Source: Plazaster borealis | Lineage: Eukaryota > Echinodermata > Asteroidea > Forcipulatida > Labidiasteridae | Assembly (NCBI GenBank): GCA_021014325.1 | Contig: CM037472.1 | Location: 34,744,234-34,808,233 of the forward strand | Direction: 5' to 3' | Length of the DNA: 64,000 nt | Shown here: positions 31,601 through 44,213 of the stretch, piece after piece | Position numbering within the stretch: the stretch's first letter is position 1 | Layout: each line of letters begins with the position of its first letter | The notes under the pieces: generated by a model | Told to the model about the DNA's origin: nothing | What the model saw: the letters and a program-made list of their open reading frames with translations, nothing else | The model's database searches: none | Made by a program: the position numbers and the translations under genes

Positions 31601-32628
31601 TAAACCTCCGTCTTGAACCTACGATGAGATTGCGAGTTAGAGCGCGTGATAGCAAATCTGCGGGGAAATTCTGCGTGGCTGATGCAGAGAAATAACCGCA
31701 AGCTCAGACTTTAAATCAAGTCTAGCAGCATAGCAGTGTTGAATGCATCATTAGCATTACGGCACTGTGTGGGTTGGACTTTGTGGTTATGTTTCCCTGC
31801 ACTGAGTTGACCTATGGTCACGGAAACTGTGTTTTTCAATGAAAACTCTGACAGCCCAGAGTCTTGTTTGCTTATCTGGTTGACCGATTTTATCGCTAGG
31901 GTCCCGCGCTATTGGTTTCCGTTACTGTGCGGGGACGGTTGCCCTTTGACATTTTTATTTCAACACGGTTGATGGGCATGCACACCCGTGAGTGGAACTA
32001 CAAAACACCACGACAAGCCCCCAGTCGAGAGTCTAAGTGCTGAACAACACCAGCAGATAACCTTCAGTTTTGTTCATAAAAAATTGCTCCATGTTCATAC
32101 AAACGAGTTCAACTTTTCTTATGAATAAGCTTTCTTCAACTCGGCTATAATGTAAGTAATGAATTCAAACGGTTATCTTTAAGTCGTTCACATGACTGTA
32201 GAAAGATTCACATCATTTGCATGTTTGGTGTATTCCCTGGTCGAATGCGAAACGCCAATCGTTTTTTAAGAACAAGAGAGAGCTGATGGGCACATTTTAC
32301 TTTCTATGGGTGTTTCTCTCTAATTTGTAGGGAGTATCAATGGCTCTGTCCATGCTCCGAACTGTTTACTTGGGAGGGAAAATGTCCTAGAGCTCTTTGT
32401 GCGAGTATTTTTTTGTGTATACATCATCTTTTTATCAGAGAACGGTTTTTAGGGCTAGTATCGGGTATGTACTTGTAACCAGCTTCGTGTTGACCTTTTT
32501 CCATTAACCACATAATGTGATTGTGCTGTGTTGTACGGTACTGTAGGCATAGGGCCCACTGCTATTCTCTCGTGAAGAACAAATTGATAGCCGACTATAC
32601 AGCTATAGACATACATGTAGTATGTGGA

Positions 32629-33050
32629 GTGTCGTGGCCGAGTGGCAAAGAACACCGAACTCAAGCTCTGGTGTTTCTGATCAGCAGAGTGTGGGTTCGA
32701 ATCCCAGTCGTGACACTTGTGTCCTTAAGCAAGACACTTAACCACATGCTTCGTCCTTCGGATGGGACGTTAAGCCGTAGGTCCCGTGTATTGTGTAATG
32801 CACGTAAAAGAACCCCGTGCACTTATCGAACAGAGAAGGGGTTCGCCCCGGTGTTCCTGGTTTGATCGACAGCTTATTGCGCCACAGCGCCTTGTAAATC
32901 ATTACAGGTGCTATGTAAAAGGACTTGGTCTCATACTTCAAAAACGTAGCTCCACAATACCTTGCAGGAAAATAATGAACGTTAAAGCGCCTTGAGCGTC
33001 ACTGAGTGACGGATATGTGCGCTATATGAGAAGCCACACTTATTATTAGT
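32629..33050 (+). mobile_element. SINE with tRNA-like head and Deu-like core
   Basis: The head (32629-32716) looks like a class II (Ser/Leu-type) tRNA. It has an A box, tggccgagtgg (32635-32645), a B box, ggttcgaatcc (32694-32704), and complementary ends gtgtc/gacac. These boxes form an internal RNA polymerase III promoter. The core includes ggatgggacgttaagccg (from about 32759), similar to the Deu domain of deuterostome SINEs. The 3' part reads gcgctatatgagaagcc and ends in a TTATTATTA tail. No clean target duplication was found. Confidence 0.8.
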
Positions 33051-33181
33051 AGGCCATGTACAAATACGCTTCCTGGTATAATAATTAGCACGGTGGGCCT
33101 ACTCTTATACATGAAATGAAAATTAATACAAATTTCATAAGGGAAAGTTCAACGATTGGAACATTGTTTCATGTAGTGTGA

Positions 33182-33460
33182 ATGAAAATCATTACAAGAA
33201 AAAAAAGGATGGCTGACCGACTAACAGTCCTGTACAAAGCTTCGCATCGTCTGGCATCAATTGACCTCAGCAACTTTTACATCAACCCAGAGGGATCAAG
33301 ACAAACTAGACAAAGTCTGCTTTATCATTTAGACGTCCTCAACCAAACACAAACTGTTATAAATACTCATTTTTGCCAAGAACAGTAGACCAATGGAACA
33401 GCCTGCCTTCTGACATCAGGGAGTCGCCAACTATAGAAATCTTAAAGTCTATGAACCAAA
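33182..33460 (+). pseudogene. LINE C-terminal scrap
   Basis: This segment reads as the last part of a jockey/CR1-type LINE protein: a 'RLTVLYKASHRLASIDLSNF' stretch in one frame (33210-33280), then 'FPRTVDQWNSLPSDI' in another (33360-33420). The phrase with Arg-Thr-(x)-x-Trp-Asn-Ser-Leu-Pro is characteristic of these C-termini. A frameshift near 33360 and 5' truncation make it non-functional. Confidence 0.7.
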
Positions 33461-33659
33461 AACAGCAATCTTCTTCAAATCAATCGCTGGGGCTCTTTCG
33501 GATTACTAATCTGCTTTGCACCGGGACTGCGCCCTGTGCGAGATATCCAGTCTATTAGAGTTTGCGCAGTAGTCAACAGATGCAGATACATTGAATCATT
33601 AGGTGTTCGGCTACAGCCGAAAACCTATTGTTATTAGTCTGGGTTTTTAAGGTGTTCGG

Positions 33660-34830
33660 CCAAAAGCAAATTTTTCGGGATGATGACGTCATTGATGACG
33701 TCATAACTTTAAAGTTTAAAAATAACTTGAAATATTATTAAACGTCATATCCGAAGAACCATGATACCTACAAGATCTTTGCACCATATCGAAGCTCTTG
33801 ATTCATGTTACAAATCTTACACTAAGTGTGACCCCATGTGACCGGACGTTGAAGACAAATATTTTAAAAACATTATTAAACCAAACGCGCTACACTGACA
33901 ATCGTGACATCATCTGAAAGCCCTTTAACGATTTTGCAAACCTTTCTTAGGGTGCGACCCCATATGACCTTTAACTCTGGTCAAAACCGGAAGTTAATTT
34001 TTCTTAATTAAAGAAAACCAATCATATCTCACGGACCAAAAGGGGTTCAGACTTAAAACTTACCCAGTACTTAGACCTTGGTGTACAAATAAAACTACGA
34101 ATATTTCGGGTTGATGACCTCATCGATGACGTCACAACATTAAATAACTGCTACATACAAAGTATTTGCATCATATAAGAGTTCTTGACGTATTTTACAA
34201 ATCACGTACAAAGTATGACCCATATGACCTTTACTTCCTGTCGAAACCGGAAATAATTCAAAAGTTCATATCTCTTTAACCAAAGAAGGATTTAGACTTG
34301 AAATTTACCATGTACTTAGATCTTAGTGTGCAGATGAACCAGCATTTTTTGGGGGGATGATGACGTCACAACATTAAAACAACGTTTCATTTTTAAACAA
34401 TTCATATCTGGAGAACCAAAGTTGCTACATACAAGGTATATGCACCATATGAAAGACCTTGACGTATTGTACAAATCTTACAAATGTGTGACCCCATGTG
34501 ACCTTTACTTCCTGTCGAAACCGGAAGTTGTAGTGAAAATAAATATCCAATGCCTTGTTTTGAAGTCTGCAAACAATATGATATGGAATTTGTGCATGGT
34601 CTCTTTGTTGAAATAAAGATTGACCCATGAGCCTTTAAATAAAAAGAGTATTGACGTAAATATTTTCAACAGCGCCCTCTCGTAAACAATTTTTTAAAAA
34701 GGAACAATTGATTACAGAAAAGCAGTTGCATAGTTCAACAAAGATTAAAACATAGCACAAACTTCATAAATCTCTATATCCGAATCTCTATATCATGATG
34801 ACGTCATCAGTTTTTAAATTAGGCTCGATC
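33660..34830 (+). repeat. degenerate tandem repeat rich in TGACGTCA, block B
   Basis: This is the counterpart of 19260-20410 in opposite orientation. Units near 33745, 34140 and 34400 share a 'catatctggagaaccaa' segment, a 'gaccccatgtgacctttact' segment and 'cgaaaccggaag'. Palindromic TGACGTCA sites occur near 33684, 33695, 34130, 34365 and 34798. Confidence 0.55.
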
Positions 34831-35011
34831 AAAGTTTCTTGTTTCAAACGTGCAAGTTATTGGAACCACGATTAACTTCACGTATATCAATATTTCCTAC
34901 AAAGAGTTGTTTACCAAATTTGTTCTTTATTTTAAACCAGCCCTGCTAATTTTGACATGTCTTCCGAACACCTTGCTTTTGTTTGAACACAAACTTATGT
35001 GAAGTTCATTA

Positions 35012-35077
<66 letters not shown>

Positions 35078-35078
35078 A
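35012..35078 (+). repeat. (TTG)n microsatellite
   Basis: About 22 uninterrupted TTG/TGT triplets. The matching place in block A (19063-19084) has only about seven CAA triplets, so the array expanded or contracted after the duplication. Confidence 0.9.
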
Positions 35079-35978
35079 GCCTGAACGAACGTTAACAATA
35101 GGCCTACGTTCGGGAATTCTGACCGGTGTTTATGTTGCCGTACGGCGGTGGGCAACCGGTGGAATATCTGGGGGCTGTGCATCGTGGGCCGTGCATGCAC
35201 ATCGTCCGTTTGATGCCAGATGAAATTACAACTTCCCTCAACCCCCCCCCCCCCGACTTCAATGGCATTAACGAAGACTACACTGTATGCAACGAAGAAT
35301 TTCTTTAGATGTTGCTAGACCTAATGTTAGCATAGCACTAGTAGGTCCTACAAAAAGTAGGCCTATAATGACAAAAAAATTACAATTCTTTCTTCTTTTT
35401 TAACAAATATTTAGTGAATAGAGAAGACAACCAGATAATGACTGGACCGGCCGCAATGTTTGGAATCGTAGAATAAGGACACTATTGAAATAGGTATTAC
35501 AGGCCTTTTACCCCAACTTTGAAATGTTTTATATTTTTAATGTTTATTTATACCACAAAGAGTACATGATAAAATCTATGTGGTCTATAAGCAAAATGGT
35601 AAGGGATAAACGTGCTCTAAAATAATGAGCAAAAAACAAGCTAAATTAAACCAATGCACAATGTCCGCTACAAAATTAGTTACAGGAGATTAATCATTAT
35701 TTATTTTGGACGTAGTCGTGTGATTTTGCGTGAAGTATTTTAGTGAAATGCTCATCCTTATTTTACACAATTTGTCTTTTCTTTTGAACTTCTTCTTCTT
35801 TTAATCATGAAGGAGCGCTTTCAGACCCCTCGCTTATATGGTAAAGCGCTATATAAAAATTATGTATTATTATTGTTGTTGTTGTCGTCGTCATTTGTTG
35901 TTTGTTGTTAATAATTTTGTAGTACACGTATAGTTTGATAGACTCGTAAAACCTTTTCAACAATTGTGTTTCTTACAG

Positions 35979-36866
35979 ATGGCAAATTACGATTGCAATT
36001 CGTCGGGACAGGTTCGGCTCATGATGTGGGCGGTGCCTCGTTCAATCTCCACTGCCTTCACTAAGTTCATGAGCTTTGCCAGTGATGATTCAACTACAAT
36101 CTTCGAGCCTTATGTCAACGCTCACTGGTATGGGCCCGAGGGACTGGAATATGCTACTCATCGAGCCACAGTAGCGGCTCTAACTGATGAAGCTAACAAG
36201 AGGTCATCATTCACAGGAGGACGCGACATCTCCGACTATACATTTGGTTTTGTCAAGGAGCAACTTGATGCTCCTTACACTGGCAAAAAGTTGGTCTTCT
36301 GTAAAGACTGCGCCTTTACTGTCCTTGGCAAACTGGAATTTCTCCCGAAAGATTATCGCCACGTGTTTCTTATCCGTCATCCTCTGAAGGTCTTCGCATC
36401 TTGGAAGAAGTTTTACCAGAGTTTGACTCCGCATGAGTTTCAACTTGATGAGGTTGTCCCCGTGCTGTTTCCTCCAGGTTTTTTCTTCCGTGAGATGATC
36501 GAATTGCTGGAGCACGTGAGAGAGGCACAAGATCCAAAGGCAATCATCATAGATGCAGATGACCTCCTCACTGACCCCAAATCCATCCTATCAACCCTCT
36601 TTAAGGAGATTGGTCTTCCCTTCGATGAGAAGTGTCTTCAGTGGGAGGCCGGAGATGCAATTGTCGAGCAGTGGATGGCATCTAACTTATCACTTAAAGG
36701 GAATCTAATATGGGGGCCTTACCAAAGAGCGTTCGACAGCTGCTCCTTCGGAAAGCCCAGTGCTCTGCCCGACCGGTCGTCGTTGCCTGACGATGTCCTC
36801 CGTTGCACTGATGCCTCGATGCCTTACTATGACAAGATGTACGGTCAGCGTTTACTGCCAAACTGA
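35979..36866 (+). CDS. sulfotransferase-like P-loop protein, copy 3
   Basis: This is a 295-residue single-exon coding region in block B. The ATG follows the acceptor tttcttacag; sequence upstream in frame is intronic. It contains the phosphosulfate loop AVPRSISTAFTKFM (Ile in place of Val), RHPLKVFAS, and IIDADDLLTDP. The C-terminus ends with QRLLPN as in all copies. The coding exon is more similar to copies 2 and 4 than the flanks are, which suggests purifying selection or gene conversion. No defects are seen. If active it would transfer sulfate from PAPS to an unknown acceptor in the cytosol. Confidence 0.85.
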   Translation: MANYDCNSSGQVRLMMWAVPRSISTAFTKFMSFASDDSTTIFEPYVNAHWYGPEGLEYATHRATVAALTDEANKRSSFTGGRDISDYTFGFVKEQLDAPYTGKKLVFCKDCAFTVLGKLEFLPKDYRHVFLIRHPLKVFASWKKFYQSLTPHEFQLDEVVPVLFPPGFFFREMIELLEHVREAQDPKAIIIDADDLLTDPKSILSTLFKEIGLPFDEKCLQWEAGDAIVEQWMASNLSLKGNLIWGPYQRAFDSCSFGKPSALPDRSSLPDDVLRCTDASMPYYDKMYGQRLLPN

Positions 36867-37205
36867 ACAACTACCGTACATCTCTAAGTCACTGATTTGT
36901 ACAAACGCAAGAATATTGCCTAACAACTCAGGCTTTCTATAATTGCAAAGGACCATTTTTCCTTTTATTTCTTTCCTTCAATTTTGTAAAGCTAAATATG
37001 ATTCGGGTGTAGAATAATATTTAAATTATAGTTCTGGATTTTAATGCTGTCAATGTCAACACAGGCCCCATTTTCGTGCTTGCACAAAAAGTACAAAACA
37101 GTTTTGCTTAATAACAGAATAATGTTTAAATACCCAAAATACGATGTCGCATGTACCATCTGTGACTGGTATCCTGCTCTTTTTCGGTAAGCTAAAAATG
37201 GTTAA

Positions 37206-37561
37206 AGCCAAAGTAAACCTTTGGTTTTTTGAACCGTTCGATTGTTTTAATCCTATATAAATTTAGATACAATAAAACGTGAAATGTGTGAAACTTTCAC
37301 TTCAAATGGTAGTAGCGTTTTTGAGATATCGCCGAAAATTTGCAGCGGTTATGTCCACGCAGGACGAATAATCCTTGATTGGAATACACAATCAGAGGGA
37401 CGTTTCAATGTTTCTCAGATTGAATGTTTGAATCCCTTTCTCTAAAATCACATTCTTGAGAAGGGAATCGTTATAATCAACAGCTGCAGCGTTTCTTACC
37501 AAGTAAGTTTTTATGATCATTCATTTTTGGAGTAATTACCCAAGGTATATACCCTCCCTAT
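37206..37561 (+). mobile_element. palindromic MITE, block B copy
   Basis: This copy of the element at 45648-46027 is preceded by ttaa (37202-37205). It starts agccaaagtaaacctttgg and ends near 37561 in decayed sequence. Its central palindrome has degenerated. It retains the empty TTAA-MITE site that is filled in block A. Confidence 0.65.
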
Positions 37562-38930
37562 ATAAGCAAACTTTTCTGCCAAAGTTGTATGAAATTGGGC
37601 CAGTAACTTGGAACAAAGTTGTATAAAATTCAATGAAAAGCAGTAATTATTTTGTAAAGCTATATGCTAGTCCATCTTGTCATCTTTTTTTCGGGTGCAG
37701 AAATGTTGTTTTAACTCCAGTATGGTAATAGGTGGAAGTATAGACGAGAGTAACTGTGCACGTATCTACTTATTAAAAATGCTTGGCCCGATTCTTTGCC
37801 GATATGATCCGCAAATTTAGAATTAGTGCTAAATATTAAATAGCTATATTTTTAAAGATTCGAGAAGTTAGTTTTCACAAAACAAATCTGCCAATGATAA
37901 GTGGTAGATAATTAAACATTATAACAGTGAAATATTGTTGGGATCCAGTTATTGTTTAACGTCCATTCAGCCATTGACAAACAAGTTTGCATGTTACATG
38001 CATGTTGTACATTGTCTTTGGCATATGGGAAAGTTTTTTTGTTTTTGTTTTGTTTTGAATTAGCGTTGTCTGTCAAAATAAAAATAAACTAGGAAGGCTA
38101 CATTTTTACTCAAGTTATGCACACAAATCAATGAATTCCACTATGATGAAGTGTGAACTGTAATCGACCGTAACATGACAAAATGTTTGTAATTTGCTCA
38201 TTTACTTCAACCGTATGTCAATAAATTGAATATTCCTTAAATGACTCATTGCCATGAATCTACATCATTTGTATAAACTCACAGGTGAGCCGTTCAAGGG
38301 ATTTGCATTTACTAATCAGCTTCACAGAAAGTGCTGACAAGCTATAGTGTCCCTTTTGCTTTTCTTAGCAGTGTTTATGAAATATAAATTGCGCTAAGGG
38401 TCACCCCGTAAGCATAAAACTTCTGCTTACAGGCTTTATGAAATTGGGCCCTGACGTCATCGTCACAATAATCTTGGTTGCGTCAAACAGACTGTGCCAG
38501 TCTCGCTTGTATCGAAAACGAGAAAACAAGTCAAACGAAGACTATTTTTTAATGAAATCAAATCTTCTTTTTAAAATTCTATTTGTAAACAATTCTTGGA
38601 ACTAAAAATACCCGTTAGCATGTTTACATAAATACAATTTCAATTTTTATATAATAAAACTAATTAGTTAAAATTAACATTGAAACAAAATTAACAATTG
38701 GGACGGGTTTCCTTTTTTAAAACTCCATTTGTGACCATTATGAACTTCAGTTGGGTAAAATTTGAAATTGTTTACAAGTAACCGGAAACGGAGGTCAAGT
38801 CTTATTCTCGGGTTTTCTTCATTGTTTTGTTAAACTTGTTTTACTTTTATCAAATATTTCATCGCTAAATTTTACTTTCCCAACAATATCAAATAATGTC
38901 TATAGCCTTAAGCTAAATTAAACTAATGTA

Positions 38931-39700
38931 TTTGAACAAACAGAATCGCGTACACGTAATACTCAATATTGTTGGGACCAACCTGGTCCCGGAAGTCGGG
39001 ATACTCGAGAGACTTGCAGTCTATTTGGAGTCAATGTCCCCGTGTGTTATACAGTTTAGTGCGCATTTTAGGAGACGCAGCGTTTACACGCTTGTGTGCA
39101 GTTTGAATCAAAAAATGGCGAGCGTGGCAGACAGCAGCCGCGTGTGACGTATGGAAGGGGTTAAATGGCAGCCGATGTTTTTTGATTAGTTTTACGAAAT
39201 TGAATGAGTCTTGCGGCCTGCTGAAATTGAATGATCTTTTTATTTGACCAGTGAATGCTAAACTGGTGAAATTGAAGTACTCCTTTTGACTGTTGAATGC
39301 TGATTCAACTGAGCATTCATTTTCAAACGAAATCGAATGAGCCGGGTGTTAAAATGAATTGATGTTTATTTAAACTGGCCGGGAAAACCTTCCATACCTG
39401 TGGGTCGGGTATTCCGATCTTATTTAAGTCCAACCAATTTGGTCTGGGGTGACATAAGAGAGGAGTATATTTGAGGATTCAGGTCACGTGTAGGCAAAAA
39501 TGTCTATAGGGAATGAATAGTTTCAGAATTTGTTTTTTAATAAATAAACGTTATTACTAGAAATGAAATTTAGATAGTCATTGTAACTCCAAGTTGACTT
39601 CAGAATAATCCGTTACCAAACACCAAGCTTTTCATTTCCAGTGGCAGACACAGTGGCAAAAGCATTGTTATAAAAACTGCGACCTCTTTCATGCAATAAA
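38931..39700. other. spacer between blocks B and C
   Basis: No gene is seen. A segment at about 39149-39402 begins gtatggaagg and ends with its complement ccttccatac. It contains several ttgaatga repeats, so it may be a small MITE. No duplication of flanking bases was found. Confidence 0.4.
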
Positions 39701-40529
39701 TTCGTTTCCATAACTGTCTGGGACGGTTTCCCTTTGACTGTATAGCAACACGGTTGGGCACATCCGTGGAACTGTACAAAACATCACACGACCCTGTCGA
39801 AAGTCTAGGTGCTGAACAACACTAGCAGTTAACCTTCAGTTTTGTTCATAGAAAAATTGCTCCGTGTTCACACTAACAAGTTCAACTTTTCTCGTGAATA
39901 AGCTTGCTTCAACTCGGCTATAATGTAAGTAATGAATTCAAACGGTTATCTTGTAAGTCGTTCACATGACTGTAGAAAAATTCACATCATTTGCATGTTT
40001 GGTGTATTCCCTGTTAAAATGACTAAAAGAAAACGCCAATCATTGTTTTTTTATATGAGCAAGAGGGAGCACTACTTCTGTGGGTGTTTCTCTCTATTTT
40101 GTAAGGAGTATGGCTCTGTCCATGCTCCGAATACTGTTTACTTTGGAGGGATAACGTATTAGAGCTCTCTCTGTGAGTATTATTTTGTGTATAAATCATC
40201 TTTTTATCAGAGAAATATTGACGTTTTTAGGGCAAGTTGTATAGGGTATATACTTGTTATGTACTCATGTAACCAGCCCCGTGTTGACCTTTTCTTCCAT
40301 TCATCACATATTATGTGATTGTGCTGTGGCCTGCTGCTATTTTCTTGTGAAGAATAAATTGATTGCCGCCTACAGCTATAGACATGCATTAGTAGGTCCT
40401 TTATACGCTTCCTTGTAAAATAACTAGCACGCCGGCCTACTCGTTGTATATTGGCGTTATAATTGGCAATGTACAATCATTGAGAGTGATGAACTTCAAG
40501 CAAATACCCGGTATCTACACGATTACAGA

Positions 40530-42949
40530 AACATTTCTTTTATGTCATTCACTGAAACATGGCTTAAGGATATTGACCGTGATGAGCATGTGGCAATAGA
40601 TGGGTTTCTGCTGCGAGGAGATAGGAACGACAAAGAACAAGCTTGCGGTGGTGGAGTTTGTTTTTACGTTATGAGAAATTGTGTCATCTGAACAATGCAG
40701 TGATTGAACGCCATGCATGTTCTCCAAACTTTGAAATTTTGACGGTCAGTTTACGCCCATATTACCTACCCCGGGAACGTTCTCATGTTGTGTGTTCAAT
40801 ATACATTCCTAACCGGTCGGGTGCCAATGAATTGTGTGCAGCTATTCAGCAGCTATTCATGACATTGAACGATTTAACCCAAATGCCATGGTTAGTATTA
40901 ATGGCTATTTCAATCATGCCTCGTTAGTCCAATATGTCGACCGCCATACACGTGGTACAGCAACCCTGGATTTATTCTATTCAAACGTTAAAGGAGCGTA
41001 TATACTGCCTCCCGTCTCCCTCAGCTGGGTAAAGCAGACCACAATTTAGTGTTTATGTTGCCAAAGTATCGACCTTTAGTGCAACGTCAGAAACCAAAGA
41101 TTGTGTCGGTTCAACAATGGAATATAGATTCCTTAAGTGAATTGCAGGCATCATTAGAATGCACAGACTGGAATGTATTTATTGAGGCCAACCCTGATTT
41201 AAACGATCTTGCAATACGAAGGAGGTAAAAATCTACCCAAATAACAAACCCTGGGTGACAAAGGAAGTTAAAGATGTGATTAACAGGAAGAAGCAGATCT
41301 TTGGACAAGGTGACAAGATGCAACTTAAGGGAATTCAAAAGGAACTGAAGCGTATCATCCGTCAGTTAAAAAAATTGAATACATTGAAGGCTATTGGACC
41401 AGATGGAATTTCCACAAAAGTTTTACAATCAGGTTCGAGTCGGTTTCTATAGAATGTTCATTGTTATGTTCAACTTATCTTTAAGTACCCGGTATAATGG
41501 AGGTGCTAACGTATTATTCCTATCCCAAAGAATTATGTTATTACATGCATGAATGATATCAGGCCAGTGGCTTTAACAGCCATACAAATAAAAGTGTGTG
41601 AAAGAATTTTTAAGAATGTTTTGTTTGATTTTGTATCTGGCTTTCTGGACCCAATGCAGTTCGCCTATCAGGGAAATCGCAGTTGTAGTGATGCTATTTT
41701 AACAGGGTTGGATAAATGATACGCTCACTTAAAACGAGTTCGCTGTGATAATTCACTGCTAGAGTGATGTTTTTTATTTCTCCTCAGCATTTAACACTAT
41801 TCAGCCACATGTACTCATTCAGAAACTACTAGACCACTGTGAATTACCCAAGTCTATCTTGTCCTGGATTTTAAGTTACTTGATAAATCTCTTCTCAGTA
41901 TGTTAAAATAAACGCTGCCGACACAAAATCTAGTTTGATTTATTCAAATACCGGTGCTCCACAAGGTACGGTTCTAGCTCCATTCCTGTTTTCATTATAT
42001 ACATTGTTTGTCTCCTAAAATTTCGTGTCCTTTAATTAAATTCGCCGACGACACTGCGATGAATGGTCTGATTTAGTAAGGATGATGATCGCTTGTATCA
42101 AGATCAACTTCGAAAATTTGTCTACTACTGTGATTTAAATTATCTCATACTAAATGTCTCTAAAATTAAAGAAATGGTCATAGACTATCGGAAATCACGT
42201 GGTCAACCAGAACCTGCGATCTTGAAGGACAGGGTGGTGGAACGTGCCACTAGTGACTGTTATAGATATATGAGTTTCATATTTGACAATGAACTGGGTT
42301 GGCAAGAACATGAAAAAAAAGGAATTATCGCATGTTCTGTCTCAGGAAATTGAATTCGTTTCATGTCAATCGTAAAATGTTGGCGACTTTTACGACACTG
42401 TGGTTGCTAGTGTTTTGGGGCTACTGCTTGATCTACCGGGGAGGAAATGTTGGGAAGAGTGAAAAAGATCGCATATAGACAGAATTATAAAAGCAGCAGG
42501 AAGGATTATTGGGGAGTCGCGGCCGCTAATAGACACAGCATATGAGGATCTTCTAGTTGGCAAGCTAACTACCGGAATGCTACTGAATGACACAAACCAT
42601 CCGCTTCATGATGCGCTTGCCAACCAGCTGATCCCAAGGTCTGGTCGTATGCGAGTGCCATATGCTGCGACAAACCGGTACCCATCCTCCTTTATCCCTC
42701 GTGCAATAACACATCATAATCTATACTTTCAAACGTTAGTTATAAATTGTATCATCCAGTCACCATCAGGTATTTTCTGTTCTTATATATACCGGTATAC
42801 ATATCGCTTTTAGTGAGTTTTCTTGAAAATTGCATATATACCTAGAACTGTTTTTAATGTTTTTAAAGTTTCAATCTATTTACTGTATGCGAGCATTTGA
42901 GTTACCCTTTTTGGGATATAATAAAGAGTAATTGAATTGAATTGAATTG
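40530..42949 (+). pseudogene. decayed CR1/L2-like LINE
   Basis: This is a nearly full pol in ruins on the plus strand. Endonuclease pieces come first: FTETWLKDIDRDEHVAIDGF at about 40550-40605, an IYIPNRSGANEL stretch at 40800, and a TRGTATLDLFYSNVKGAY stretch at 40950. Reverse transcriptase pieces follow: 'KAIGPDGIS' at 41390, 'DIRPVALTA' at 41550, 'QFAYQGNRSCSDAIL' at 41655, 'FSSAFNTIQPH' at 41780, and 'LNYLILNVSKIKEMVIDYRK' near 42130. The C-terminal part includes LLNDTNHPLHDALANQL (42580). Many stops and frameshifts are present. It ends in repeated ttgaa units (42931-42949), as in L2-type elements. Confidence 0.8.
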
Positions 42950-43639
42950 TATACATGAAAATGTAGTTTATTGATTATACTGGATGCAGAAGTTACAGAA
43001 GGTTCGAGGTTGGTAGTGGAAGATTGGTAAACGGAAGTAAGCGGAATTTTAAAGTGAAGTTGAAGTGGAAGGGTTTGCTTTAAAACAGCGATATAATAAT
43101 GGTTTAGCAAATGAAGCTAACTAGCAATAAAGATGCATATAGGAATAAAATATAAACGAACTAACTCAACCAGGCCTTATAAAACACAAAGTGCTAAGAA
43201 AGGTATAGTATCAAAATACGGGCAATGTAATTGACCACACCGTATGGGTGGGTGTATAAACTCTAAAAAGTGCTGTACGCATTGGGCAATATACATGTAC
43301 ATGTATTGTAAGGCATGTCTAGTTTGGTCAGCCCTTTAGAGTTGAGAAATTAAATCGCATAATGTGAATATTTTATTGCGGTAAAACAAATCTAACGTAG
43401 TGGAAATCTATAGTTATTAGCAATCAAAATGAAATAAAACGTGTACTTACTACGATGGGGGTTCTGAGAAAACAGGTAAAACTCTTGGAATATAATTGTG
43501 AGACTGTGTATGATTAGAGTTGCAGAACAAAAGTGAAGGTCTTTTACTTAGACTTATAATAATTACTATAGGAAACAAAGAATAAGTAGTGGTGGGGATA
43601 CTTGCGGTTTAAGGTCTTGATGATGATTCCACTCTTCTA

Positions 43640-43815
43640 CTTGTTTCTGCATTTGTCACTTCTAGACTCGACTCATGCAATTCTCTTCTCACTGGACTTT
43701 CAGATAGAGAATTTTCTAAAATTCAACGAGTTCAAAACACCGCTGCTCGCCTCGTCTCACGCACACCTCGTTCTCAACATACAACACATATCTTACAAGA
43801 AATATACTACACAGG
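43640..43815 (+). pseudogene. CR1-like LINE reverse transcriptase scrap
   Basis: The frame reads a LINE RT thumb segment: a 'SRLDSCNSLL' part, then 'TGLSDREFSKIQRVQNTAAR' with 'LVSRTP' after it. The 'LDYCNSLL...IQRVQNTAARL' pattern is typical of CR1-type LINEs. Both ends are truncated, and it lies just before the block C 5' flank. Confidence 0.75.
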
Positions 43816-44213
43816 ATACATGATAAAATGTGGTATATACGCTATGTGGTCTATAAGCTAATGGTAGGGATACACGTTCACTTAAATAATGAGCAAAGAT
43901 GGCGTTAATTAAAAACAAGCAACAACAACAAAACAAAGTATTCTAGTGAAATGCTCGTCCTTTTTAATTAGAGTGCTGGCCTCCTTGCCTCTACGTTTAT
44001 AAAAGCAAATGTACCGTAAAGACAAGTGGCATTCTACATTTTTGTTTTCTTCTTTTAATTCGTTTTTGTGTAATCATGAGCGAGGGTATTGAGACCCCTT
44101 GCATAAGGTAAAACGCTATAATAGAACTGCATATTATTAATGTTGCTGTCGTCGTAGTGAACATATATATTCCGAAAGACTCGTAAAAATTATACAAATT
44201 TTGTTTCTTACAG

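Larger units (their letters stand above)
30243..31890. other. spacer between the BEL/Pao element and block B
   Basis: The first part (30243-30290) continues the 206-bp tandem unit cut by the BEL/Pao element. The rest holds the truncated TTAA MITE (30845-31156) and one CTCF-like motif (31585). I see no gene. Short frames around 31328-31701 have no family features. Confidence 0.5.
31890..38930 (+). repeat. block B of the sulfotransferase-like duplication
   Basis: Block B matches block A in reverse and block C directly. Its left part (31.90-32.34 kb) matches 39.71-40.20 kb of block C. Its gene and 3' flank match 44.2-46.5 kb. A part near 38.27-38.62 kb matches 47.61-47.98 kb. It holds a private SINE (32629-33050), a LINE scrap (33182-33460) and a (TTG)n array. 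Confidence 0.8.

Noticed and set aside
32629..32716. Possible tRNA gene (A and B boxes present)
   Set aside because: The acceptor stem pairs over only about five bases, the sequence runs straight into a SINE body, and there is no terminator after the head. It is the promoter part of a SINE.
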